Shown: in pieces, positions 1 through 11,165 of the stretch | How positions within the stretch are numbered: position 1 is the stretch's first letter | Layout of the letters: every line of letters begins with the position of its first letter | NCBI RefSeq assembly: GCF_029867415.1 | Contig: NC_081183.1 | Coordinates: forward strand, 116,860,514 to 116,924,513 | Direction of reading: 5' to 3' | DNA length: 64,000 bases | DNA from: Vicia villosa | Lineage: Eukaryota > Streptophyta > Magnoliopsida > Fabales > Fabaceae | Made by a program: the position numbers and the translations under genes | Notes under the pieces: generated by a model | What the model saw: the letters and a program-made list of their open reading frames with translations, nothing else | What the model was told of the DNA's origin: nothing | Database searches by the model: none

Positions 1-533
1 ACACTTAAAGGTACTTGAAACCCCAAAGTTCTCATTAAGACCTTTCATTTAAGTTTGCTCAACGAGATTTTCTTTCTCTTTCTCCCTTGAGACTTCAAAC
101 CATTTTTCAATACCATGAAATCCATTCACTTTAGTTTGTGAAACAGAACTTTCCTTCTCTTTCTGCGTTGAGACTTTAGATAATTCTTTCTCAACACATA
201 TTCTTGGAGCCTTCAACGACGACGAAGGGACAATGATCGCTGAATATATCACTTCCTCCGATGCATATGGTAAGCCCCTAGTACTTAGTGTTTCTCTCTC
301 TCTCTCTCTCTCTCTTTTGTAAACACGTCTGAAAGGTTAAATGGGAGGCTTGTCTAATTTTTTTTGTAGTAAAAAGGGTCAGAGAAGAAAAACATGGACT
401 ACATTGTGGATCTTGGAGGACGATGAGAGGTCTAACTCGTAAGCTACAATACCAACTCTTCTGACAACGGTAAAAGTTCCATGAAAATATTTAGAAAGTT
501 TCTGAGAAGCTCGAATAGCCACTATTTATTGTT
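1..533. other. Unclassified left edge with a short minus-strand ORF
   Basis: No recognised gene. A 67-codon minus-strand ORF (252-49) is rich in Lys, Glu and Ser and contains an imperfect duplication of a segment that reads as charged KEKE-type residues, so it could be a decayed exon or chance. A (CT)n microsatellite lies at about 293-314. The segment ends where an LTR-like terminus begins at 534. Confidence 0.3.
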
Positions 534-3500
534 GTCATACCCCAAATTTTTCCTACCCCTTTTTATCTGGCTTACATCCATATACATATTTCATTTAGGT
601 CATTCATCCAATACATGCATCCATGCCATTGTTTCCATCCAGAAGTTTGACAGAAAAAAGGCTTACACTGAGAAAATTCTTGATTAAGACAAGGACATCC
701 GGGGTTTCATCTGATTATATCAAAATCCTCAATGATCAAGGTTTCCCAGTTGTCGAATTCTAAGCTTTTAGTGAAGGATCCAAGCTACAAGTCATTTGGT
801 CACCCTTAAGTAAGGTTTTAACCAAAGACAACATAATTGACTTTTTAGTCAACATTTAATTAAGAGCTGATTATTTGGCATGTGGTGTTGTGTGATACTA
901 TGTGGAAATACTCAGTTGATTTAATTGGTTGATTATTGATTGAAGTAGAACTAGAAGTTGATTAATCAGAAAATTCATTTGGGACTGAAAAGTCGAACAA
1001 TTGACTTTTGGATATTTTGGTCAACATCAAGGTCAACTTTCATATTATTGATTTAAGGGAGAAATTTAATCAAGAAAGTCATCGGAAATCATTAAAATCA
1101 AAGTTTTATCTAAATTTGCCATTTTGAGAAATTAGTTAAAATGGAAAGTTACCAAAAAGGGAAAGTTCTAACACTTAGAAAATATTTTGGGTTTTAAGGT
1201 GTTGTGATCAGTCAACTTCAGGCTCAGGTTACACGTGGATAAAGGCATAATTTCAAGACAAGTTCAACAGCTAAAAAAATTTCATCTCATGGCATACTAC
1301 AAGTTTGTAGTTGGAATTATCTTCAAAGGATGCCAAGATCAAAAGATATGGAGGTTGGAAGTTGTGGAATTCAAACTGATTCGTGTCAAGCTGCCAGGCA
1401 GAATTTCTGGGCAACGGAGAGCATTTTATCAAACAGGTAGTGTGTTGTTTTTGAAGCCGATTCTAGAGAGCTATACACATCTTCTGAATTCAAAATCAAT
1501 ATCAAACTCTTGTGCCCCATATTTTCTATCCAATGAGCAAAGAACCATGCCATTTGGAAATGTAATTAGAAAGGTACAAGAGTTGAAAGTTGTGTGTTCG
1601 AAGATGGTGTATTAGAGGCGACGAACCAGGTCTTGTTGCACGCGCGCATAGACACAAATGCAGTAGTGTGCCTCTATGTTCCAAGTCATTTTGAGAGAGT
1701 TCCAGGTAATATATTCCAATTATTCTAACACCAATCATGTTTAATTACATGCTCTCTTTCGATAGATCACAAGTTTGTATCATTTAGAGGCCCATACACC
1801 AAACTACGTCACCATGAAGTGTGCATCTCAGAATGTTGAAATTGACATGGTTAGCTAGATTTTGCAGCATGATATCAGTAGCAACCATGCAATTTCAAAA
1901 CCCTTTTCATACAATTATAGGCATCATCTGGAAGAGTGTTTAACATCAATATTATTCTCTTCCACCTCCACTTTGTCATGACATTAATTTTACACAAATT
2001 GGAAAAGTAAGAAGAAAGTCATGTGTGCTCAAAACTGGCCTCATGGACTAAAACGAGCATGGCATCTCAAAATAATGCATAAGTAATTTTGCAGCATGAC
2101 ACGCGCACAAGAAGCATGAATACCATAAGCTATTACTCCATCAAGCCATGCAATATTACTGAGTTCAGAAAGTTTGTATAACATTTACTACAAGTAGACA
2201 CAACTTGTGCACTAAAATTGAATGAGAAGTAATCAACTACAGTCACCCACACCATACATACGCCGCACTCAACATATATAAACAACACATCCTTCACAAA
2301 TGGGAACACACGTTTCATTTTTCTTTTTCCAATTTCCAAAACACCAAAACTCTCTCATCATTCCCCCTTCTCTCTACTCTCTTCCCTCTCCACAAAGTTT
2401 GTTACAAATTGTAACAAACTCGCAACCACCACCACACCTTCAACCCTCCCCAATCATCATCATCAAGCTCTCAACGTTTTCATCATCATCACCAAGATCC
2501 TCTATCAATCTTCATCAGTTCATATCATCATCATCATCTTGTGGTATACGAACAAAGTTCAAGCCTTGAATCTTCATCATTCAGAGTTTATTTCTCAGAA
2601 TCTATTGTTTGTCTGCTTGATATCAACAAGATTCACAGGAGTGGAAAGCAGCAACTTGTAGAGTTTTCTATTCTCCTTTGGTTCAAGATTCAAACAAGTA
2701 CGTTCTCTTGAATCTTGCTCAGCATTCTAGTAATATGTTTAGGTTCATATGCATCTGGATGTGCTCCTCATCACCGGGAGGCTGGACGAGTAGCGTCACA
2801 TGTTTTTGGTGATTATGTTTTGCATCTTGCTTTTCTTGAATTCAGATTTGCTATGAATTGTATGATATGCTTGGCGTTGTGATGTGTTTCAATGATTAGC
2901 ACGATGTGATAGGATATGTGATGCGTTTAGCTTAAAGTTTTAGAAGCTTTTCATGGAGTTAGGGTTTTTAAAAGTGTCCACGGTTTGGATTTTAGAGGAA
3001 GATTTGGAAAAAAAACTAATGTCATATTCGGATTCTACGGTGAATTTCCAGTGGTAAGGTGGTAACTTTTTGGATTTCTAAAAAAAACAATTTGTCTCCG
3101 CCGCTGGAACCACCAGAGAAGACGACCAGAGTTCCGTCTCTGGCGTCTGAATCTCCCTTCTTTTTTCCTTGTCCTCTGTGCTGACGTGGCAGCATGTATT
3201 GGCCCATATTCCCATTTTTATTGCCATTTTGTCTTTTACCATATGATTAGTTGGAGAGGTGGCGTAATGTGGTTGGTCCAGGATTATTTTTTGTCTTTTC
3301 TCACTTAAGTCTCACCTTAACCAATTGATGCAATGTCTACATGATAATTGAATGTTACATTTTAATCAAAACCTTAGCTTAGTATAACATGTGCACTGAA
3401 TAATAAAATGGAAGTGAAAAATGAGATATAACAAAAATAAGTCTAGGCCATGGTTTGGGATAGTTGCGTTTGGGCTTAGACATTGATTTCCTGAGCGTAC

Positions 3501-4296
3501 CCCATAATTGCTAGTGCTAACACATGTTTGATTGGTTGGGCCTAAGATAGTTGATTTATGCACACCCTGATTACATGCCTGTACGCCTTATAAAGAGAAT
3601 TCAGTTCATTTGTCTATTACTAATGCCGCCCCTGTTTGACAGATTTCATAAAATCGCTAAAAATTGTTTTCCCTTTAATTTTAATTGAAATTCATTTTCC
3701 ACCTAAATAGAAAATACCAAAAAAATGATTTTTGATTTTCTTTGATGTCTTAGGTTTTTTTTTTGATATTTTTGTAAGATTTTAGGGATTAAATAAGTGT
3801 TTCTATAAGCATTCTCCTTTAATTCATGTTAAATTTAGTTTCTTTAACTTAGTTTTTTCTATTATTCTTAGTTGATAAATTACCCATTTTGGTTAGACCT
3901 TTAGAGAATAAGGATGTAATAAAATCAATAAAATCCTGTTAGTTTTAATTATAGGATTAGAAATTAATTTTTGCTTTAGATTTCTTTCATGTAAAAATAC
4001 TGGAAAAAAATATACTAGTTTCCTTAATTGATTTTTAGGCTAGTTCAATTTGACACTTTGGTAGTTTTTTGCCTTCATTAAAATACACAAAAAAAATAGT
4101 AGTATTTTAGGTTAATTTTGTACTAATGCTTGATATGCTTCTTTTATTCTTTTGTATCATTTCCATGTTATTTTTGTATGTTGTGTGATTTTGTTGCTTG
4201 TGATTTTGGCCATACTTTGGCCTATGTTGTTAATATCATTTGCATGCTCCTTTTAGAACCTATCTCATTACCATGATAACTTTAGATAGATATTCC
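534..4296 (+). mobile_element. Ty3/gypsy-type LTR segment, 3' end missing
   Basis: Begins TGTCATACCCCAAATTTTTC, the same type of terminus as the Ogre-like LTR at the right end of this window (TGTCATACCCCAAATTTTGC on the minus strand), which suggests the start of a long gypsy LTR. A TATA-like ATATATAAAC at about 2273-2282 is followed by a C/T-rich stretch resembling a transcription start and leader (2300-2570). No closing LTR terminus is visible: the segment is cut at 4297 by a copia LTR. No coding capacity was recognised; the short ORFs here lack any family motif. The assignment rests on terminus and layout, not on a matched partner copy. Confidence 0.5.
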
Positions 4297-5334
4297 TGTT
4301 AGAACATGAAATGTTCTGATCATTTTTTCTAGTTTTGATAATAACATTAGAAATGAATTTTGTATAAGACAATGTGGTACTCTAATAAACTACGTTTTCC
4401 ATTTCAGGAAAAGTGTAAAAGAGTATGCAATATCGTATTCTTCAGATGCTCTAACCCAGATGTTCTGGATGGCTACATCAGAACATGGTCTTAAAGACAT
4501 CAGAACATGGCTATTAGAAGCAAGCTTTGAAGCTCTAAAAGTATCACGCTCAAAGGAACTTCCATAGTCTGAAGCGCTGAAGTTCTAACTTGCACCAAAC
4601 GCTGGAAACTCTGATGAACAAAGCAAATCACAAAGTCTGATTCCAGAAGAAAGCAAATGATGAAAAGCTAGATAGGCTAGTCTATCTGTCTGACAAAAGG
4701 AATGTTAGAAGCATGGCTACAAAAGGCATAGTCAGAAAAAGGAGTTGAAGCAAGGCTCGAGGTAGTTGACAAAAGCATGTAACATTAAATGCAGCATGTA
4801 CTGTACGCGCAAAGCATTAAATGCAGAACTGTTCAACAGTTACATTCTCAACACCTATAAAAGGACACATTCTGCCCAAGAGAAACGTTACAACACAAAA
4901 CGCATAACATTCTTTCATGCAAAGTTCTTGAACACAACAAGCATCTTCATCCTCAAGCTCACATACTTTTGTATATTTAGTGAGTTCTAGATCATAAGCT
5001 TAAGAGAAAAACCACCTAGTGATTACAGCTTTTTAGAAGCATTATTATCTCTGTATTTTGATTATATCTTTGTAAAAGAAATTTACTTGATTGATCAAGT
5101 TGTGATTTGTAGATTCAAGAAGACTTAGAGGTTGATCTAAGTGGAGAACCATTGTAATCAGTTTTTGATTAGTGGATTAAATCCTCAGTGGAGGTAAATC
5201 ACCTGTAAGGGTGGACTGGAGGTAGTTTGAGTTCAAACGAACCAGTATAAAAATAATTGTGTTCATTATTTTATTTGCCAAAAAGAAACAACCCTTATTC
5301 AATCCCCCCTTTCTAAGTGTTTTTCACTCCTTCA
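4297..5334 (+). mobile_element. 5' LTR of a SIRE/Maximus-like Ty1/copia element
   Basis: Starts TGTTAGAACATG and ends TTCA directly before a primer-binding site. It contains a TATA-like CTATAAAAGG near 4855 followed by the leader. The gag downstream (5413 on) is of the SIRE type, in agreement with the LTR. A related LTR lies on the minus strand at about 31856-33048. No 3' LTR of this element is present, so it is a truncated insertion. Confidence 0.75.
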
Positions 5335-5335
5335 A

Positions 5336-5348
5336 TTGGCATCAGAGC
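5336..5348 (+). promoter_or_regulatory. Primer-binding site, initiator-tRNA-Met type
   Basis: TTGGCATCAGAGC lies immediately after the LTR end; it differs by one base from the TGGTATCAGAGC core common in plant copia elements primed by initiator tRNA-Met. It fixes the LTR boundary and the + orientation. Confidence 0.75.
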
Positions 5349-5412
5349 GCCTTGGTTCTAGGTGCAAACACTTAACAGTGTTAGACAAAATATTTAGGAG
5401 AAAAACACGTAA

Positions 5413-6792
5413 ATGGCAGCTCCAGTACCAACCACTATTGAACAAAACAACAATGGTAACAATGGTAGTTATAGCTTCAATGGATTCAACAGACCACCAG
5501 TCTTTGATGGTGAAAATTTTGAATATTGGAAAGATAGGCTAGAGAGCTACTTTCTATGTCAAGATGGTGACCTATGGGACTTGGTGTTGGATGGTTACAA
5601 ACATCCGAAAACTGGTGGAGTTAAAATCAGCAGACAAGCTATGAGTGATTCACAAAAGAAAGATTTCAAAAGTCATCATAAAGCAAAAACTATATTGTTA
5701 AATGCTATATCTCATGCTGAGTATGAAAAGATAACTAACAAGGAAACCACTCATGAGATGTTTGAATCTTTGAAAATGACTCATGAAGGGAACGCTTAAG
5801 TCAAGGAGACTAAAGCTCTGGCTCTCATCCAAAAGTATGAGGCTTTCAAGATGGAAGATGATTAAAATATTGAAGCAATGTTTTCTAGATTCCAGACTCT
5901 GACAGCTGGACTGAGAGTTCTAGACAAAGGTTACACTAAAGCTGACCATGTCAAGAAGATAATCAGAAGTTTGCCCAGAAGATGGGGACCAATGGTTACA
6001 GCTTTCAAGATAGCTAAGAATCTGAATGAAGTATCCCTTGAAGAGATAATAAGCGCTCTAAGGAGTCATGAAATTGAAATTGACGCAAATGAACCTCAAA
6101 GGAAAGGTAAATCTATTGCTTTAAAATCTAACAATAAAAATTGTACTAACACTTTTCAGGCTAAAGAAGAAAGATCCGACGACTCAGAGTCTCAAGAAGA
6201 AGACGAGTTATCTCTTCTTTCTAGAAGAGTAAATCAACTCTGGAAAAACAAGCAAAGAAGATTTAAAAGCTTCAAGAAACCTGAAAAGGGAGAATCTTCT
6301 GGACACAGAAGATCTGGAAAGAAAAGCATAGTATGTTATGAATGCCAAGAACCAGGACACTTCAAGAATGAATGTCCTAAGCTTCAAAGAGAAAAGCCCA
6401 GAAAAATATTTGAGAAGAAGAAAGGTATGATGGCTACTAGGGATGACTCAGATTCCTCTGATCAAGAGTCTGACTCTGAAGATGAGAAAGCAAATATAGC
6501 ATTCATGGCAACTATAGATGGTGAAGAAGAATCTGCCTCTGACTCAGATTCTGAGGAGGTATTTTCTGATCTAACTAGAGAAGAACTTGTTTCTAGTCTC
6601 TCAGAACTTCTTGAAATGAAAAGTAAACTTAGTATCAAATACAAAAGTCTCAAAAAGGCTTTTGCATCTGAAACTAAGAAACTTGAGATAGAAAATTCTG
6701 GATTCAAAAAAAAAGTTTTAAAACTAACAAAAGATGTTGAAACTCTAAAAACATCTTCTAGTCCAGATACTTCTATTCCAAGCATTAACAAT
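5413..6792 (+). pseudogene. SIRE-like copia gag with two in-frame stops, truncated
   Basis: Gag (nucleocapsid/capsid) of a Ty1/copia element, starting at ATG 5413 about 65 bp after the primer-binding site. The first 128 codons carry the FDGENFEYWKDR-type start typical of plant copia gag. Two TAA codons, at about 5797 and 5866, interrupt a single frame; each can be explained by one base change (CAA or GAA to TAA). The frame then continues through the UBN2-like gag core, a Cys knuckle CYECQEPGHFKNEC (CX2CX4HX4C) and a long acidic, coiled-coil-like C-terminal part. The frame is cut at 6793 by an unrelated LTR, so protease, integrase and RT are missing. Not functional. Confidence 0.85.
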
Positions 6793-8329
6793 TGTTGTAC
6801 CCCCAAAATTTCCCCACACTTTTTAATGACAAAAATTTTCGAAATTATTTTCAAAATTGGATTTTTATAAAATTTTGGGTTCATTTACATTGACATCCTG
6901 AATTTTATAAATATTCTATTTAAAGTCTATTTTAAAATATAGTAGTTTATTATTAAATTGCTTATATTTTAATAAATAGAAAATGTTGGTCGATGCTTCA
7001 TACACTTTCAATTGGCTTTTCATTTCAAATAAATAACATAGCTCAGTTGGTTAGGAAGTAAGGCTTGCAAACAAAACGTCACGGGTTTAATTCCCGCTTG
7101 GTGCATTTCTATCTTTTTTAAACTTTTTTTTAATCTTTTTTTTCACCTGGATGTACCTAGACACAAATATGTCCAGGTTCTTAATCTTGGTCATCAAAAA
7201 AGGTCCATGGGCCTTTGGGTTGGATCATTTCCTTTTTAGGAGTGGTTTTAACCTAATTCTCACTCTATAAATAAAGCACTCCACACTCTCTCTTTTTCAC
7301 TAACAATTAACCAACAGTTTTCTAACCAATTCTCACAATTCCATTCACACTTTTTTAAAAAAAGTTTTTTACAAGTTTTTTTTAAACCTTATTTGGCCGA
7401 TGATTAACATATGAGGCCTCCCCGTTTTTTAAAACTTTTTTTCTCAAACTTTTTCATAATAATTTTTTGCCGATGATTAACATATGAGGCCCCTTTTATT
7501 TTAAAAATTGTTTTGACCATATGATGAATATTGTCTGATGGTATATATTTTTTTAAAAACTATTTTTATTTATTAACTTTTGAGGTCATTGACTTATGCC
7601 AAATTATTACATACAATCAACTTTTTCTATACTGTAAGCTTTTTCCCAATTTTCTCACAAACTAACCCTTATACAATTTTTTTCTCATTACCCAAAAAAT
7701 ACTAACAATCCTCTTTCACCAATTTTCACGTACCAATACTCACATTTTTTAAACCAGTGTGCATACTTTTCTAACACATTAAAATTTCATCCTTACATAA
7801 TCTCTAACTTCATCCCTAACAACAACATGTACAAAATTGTTCAATCAAACATAAACCTTGATTTTCAAATCCATCTTTGTTTCGTTGTTGCCTTTATATT
7901 GGTAATGTGTAGGTGGTTCGCATTGAGAGGAGGTTAGCCAAGTTTGTCTTCAGTCGTTGTCGCTTTGATATGTAGCACTCGGGGGGACGAACACATTGAT
8001 TTACTTGTCTTTAGATTGTTATGTCTTGATGGATACTTGAATTGTCTTTTGAGATTGTCATTTTAATTATGTTGATTGTTGAATTAAGATGTTATGAATC
8101 TTTGAACTAATTGTTGAGTTTCCGTTGCACTTCTATGGAAGTTGATTCGTGTTAAAGACTATTATTTGATGTTGTCGGTTCTTTCGTATTTTGTGAATGC
8201 TATGTATCCGCTTTATGCGAAGAGGTGAATTGTTTTTGAGAATGAATATGTGATACCTCAAATGTTTCGTTTGTGAATTTTTATACTCTGATTTAATTTA
8301 AATTCCGCGGGTATAATTGGGGTGTTACA
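6793..8329 (+). mobile_element. Gypsy LTR, TGTTGTACCCC family
   Basis: Starts TGTTGTACCCCCAAAATTTC and ends GGGGTGTTACA. A second copy of the same start, on the minus strand, is at 48022. It interrupts the copia gag. A promoter-like TATAAATAAAG occurs near 7266. The segment AGCACTCGGGGGGACGAACA (near 7975) resembles CACTTGGGGGAACGAACGCA in the LTR at 9847-11165, so the two LTRs are distantly related but not a pair. No matching 5-bp target duplication was found at the two ends. Probably a solo or recombined LTR. Confidence 0.6.
7036..7106 (+). other. tRNA-like segment inside the LTR (A-box and B-box)
   Basis: ATAGCTCAGTTGGTTAGG matches a tRNA D-arm/A-box and ACGGGTTTAATTCCCGC has a paired T-arm with a B-box. 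The acceptor and D stems do not pair well, so this is not a functional tRNA. It may be a tRNA-derived insert retained in this LTR family; the other copy (48022, minus strand) has a similar segment. Confidence 0.5.
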
Positions 8330-9846
8330 CACAGGACGTCAGCGTCGAGTTAAGTGAATTGAAGGAGTAATTAAAATATTTTTTGAAAAGTAATTTTAAG
8401 ATCAAGTGTACCATTTGAGAAGCTTTAGTGTTATCGTAAGGTGTTTCGTTGCATGACGTCGATGTTTGCATTTTTGGATAACGTTAGAAATTTGTATCTT
8501 GTGTTTTGAATGTCAGATTGATGTTCTATTTAAATCTTTAGGGAGATAAAAATATGCTGTTGGAGAATAGGTTGATGAAGGAGATGGTCAGCATTAAATA
8601 GGATGTGAAATTATTGGATGATGGTGTTGTAGGTGACTTGAGTATAAGTTCTAAGGGAACTCTATTATAGCTGGTAACGATGGTTTATACTCTATCATGG
8701 TCGTTGTCTATTTATTAACAAATTGAGGACCTGATCACCCTTAATCTCTTGTTGATAGTAGACGAAATCATGTTGGATGGTATAAACTTGTCTTGCTATC
8801 TTAATAGTGCGTAAAGTGATTGATGTTATATTGTGAGATTAGTCGCTCACCAGGTGGTGTGAATTAATGGAGAAGTAGCTAAGAAAGAGTCGAGACGTAC
8901 CAGACAATTCAGAGTAACGGGTTTATGTGCGAGCTGACATCGCAGAGTGAAAGATTGAGAATATCAAGTGAACAACGGTTTTGTGGTAAATGTTAAAGAA
9001 AGTCTGAAACTAGATTGAAACTTGTAAAACAAATAGTTGAAGGAAAGTTGAATGAGGACGGTGGTTTAAAATGGATGATCAGAGTTGCGCATGTGAAGTG
9101 TGATGTGGCGCAATTACTTTGTGCGTACGATTTTTTAAAAGTGAAGGATTATGAATCTCAGGAGCCTATGGGAAAGATATGTCTTGATCTACACATTTGA
9201 TTTGGTGGATTGTTGATATAGGAATGTTGTGCCAGAACACTATGTTTACTAATAGATATTTTCTGATTTTCTAAGGATATTATTGTAGTTGCTGGTTGAT
9301 GGTGAGTTGTGAGGTTATTAGTTGAGTTATACTACTAGATTGACGTGATAGTAATTTTGTTCCCGTTGTCGTGATGTTGTTGTTGGGTACCGTAATTGAG
9401 GAATAATACTCCATAATATGAAGAAGTTGATTATGTTGGCTATGTTGATGTCACTACACGAGTGATACGACGATGTAAATAGAGTTGTAAGTATTTCGTT
9501 GGTAATTGACATATGGGAATGAAATTGCGTGTGTATTTTGGTGTTGACAATGTTGTTAAGATGATAGTATGATGTTGTACATTCAAGTATGACTGTGTTA
9601 TGGTTGTTGCTACTTTAAAAGTTGATATGTCATGATATTATTGAAGTGATTGATAAGTTAGAAACAATTATGTTGCGAAGGTATTGGATTTAGATCATGA
9701 TGAGTCGTTGTTACGTCGAGGAAGTAGTGATCGACCTGTTACCAAACGCGACTTGGGTAATTAGAGAATTGGATGCAAAATTCGCGGTAAAAGTAGTAGT
9801 ATCGAGTTAATTTTCGAGGACGGAAATATTCTAAGTTTGGGAGAGT
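8330..9846 (+). mobile_element. Decayed gypsy internal 3' region
   Basis: Contains no usable ORF, but a stretch at about 8725-8790 (reading ATTGAGGACCTGATCACCCT and on) matches, in reverse complement, the internal region of the gypsy element at 38990-39070. The end, at about 9813-9846, reads TTTTCGAGGACGGAAATATT followed by a purine-rich tract GTTTGGGAGAGT just before the 3' LTR, the standard 3' end of a chromovirus-type gypsy element. Gag-pol is deleted or eroded. Confidence 0.65.
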
Positions 9847-11165
9847 TGTAACACCCGGTATTTAATTAACTATTTAATTAAATATTTTTGAATTATTTCA
9901 AATTTAATTGTTGAATTTATGGAGTGTTGAGAACTGTTGACATGAGTTGTTATGATTAATTAGTCGATTAATTAATTGATTAAGTTGTAGAAATAGTATT
10001 GAAGAAATACTAGACTTTTGGGTTAATATCACTTTTCACCCTTGTAATATAGGCGAAATTCGCTTTACCCCCTCGTAATATATATTTTTTAATTCCCCCC
10101 TGTAATATTTTTTTGTTTGAATTACCCCCCTAAGCGTGCAATTTAAACACCAAATCTGGGGGGAAAATCAAACAAAAAAATATTACAGGGGGTAAACTTT
10201 ACATTTAGGGGGAAAAAGACATAGTATTTTTATATTTCAAGGGGGTGTTTGAAAAAAAATTACAAGGGGAAAAGCGAATTTCGCCTATATTACAGGGGGT
10301 TTTGTATAGTTAACCCTAAAAATTTTATATGAAGTTAATTAAGTGATGGTGGTAGTAAAATATGGGGTGTGAATGTTAGGCCAAATTTGTTTAATGAAAT
10401 TAAGTTAAGATAAAGATTAGGTTAATTAGAAGGGAAAAAGTCTTGGGGAATTGGTCATGGGAAGTTGCAGAGAAGAGAGAAACTCATTCGCGTTTTACTT
10501 GCAGCAGTATCACTAAATCTAAGATCCCTTATTCGTTAACCGTTGGATCGTAGCCAAATTTCGAGGGTAGGTTCGCAACACATATATCTAACTTTCGACT
10601 ATTGGAATCTTCAAAATAAGGTCTGAGTTGTGAGATATCATCATCGCACTATAGCTGCATATTTGGGGAAATTTTCCAACTTTTGATTCTGATTAAAAGA
10701 GGCAAGATTTGGAAGCTAAGGCTAGAAGGCTTCGATCAGTAGAATTATAGAGCAATCTATAATTCAATGTAATCCAAAGTGAAGGTTGTTTACCTTCAGT
10801 AGTTCGAGTCTGATGTTGGTCTCTCTAATACGTAACACTTGGGGGAACGAACGCATGTTGTTTTATTGTTGAATTTATTTTAGTTGCTGAATCTTAAGTA
10901 GATTACATGAATTTCTTGTTGTTATGAAGTTATTTTTAGTTGAACAAAAGATGTTATATAATTAAGCTGAAATTTGTGAATCCGCTGCGTAGTATTAATA
11001 AAAGTTGTTGCTATATGTTCATCCAAGTTTTAAAGTGTTATGTATCTGTATTACATGCGATTGAATTATATGTTGATTGTTTTTAAAAGTTGAAAAGTGT
11101 AGCATCTCATTATACGTTGTACTATGATTTTATTAATATTCGTTGGGTAGAAATGGGGTGTTACA
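9847..11165 (+). mobile_element. Gypsy 3' LTR, TGTAACACCC family
   Basis: Begins TGTAACACCCGGTATTTAAT right after a polypurine tract and ends ATGGGGTGTTACA, giving TGTAACA/TGTTACA terminal inverted repeats. The same family recurs as a partial LTR at 33106. It contains a 297-bp foldback insert at 10020-10316. Its 5' partner is not in the window; the LTR on the left (6793-8329) belongs to another family. Confidence 0.75.
10020..10316. mobile_element. Foldback/MITE insert in the LTR
   Basis: A 297-bp inverted-repeat segment: GGGTTAATATCACTTTTCAC on the left, ending ACAGGGGGTTTTGTATAGTTAACCC on the right. The left arm has C runs (TTACCCCCTCGTAATAT), and the right arm has the matching G runs; the arms also share GGCGAAATTCGC / GCGAATTTCGCC. 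No coding capacity. Structure suggests a non-autonomous DNA element; superfamily unclear. Confidence 0.65.

Noticed and set aside
7036..7106. Functional tRNA gene
   Set aside because: D and acceptor stems do not pair and the anticodon arm is disrupted; it lies inside an LTR.
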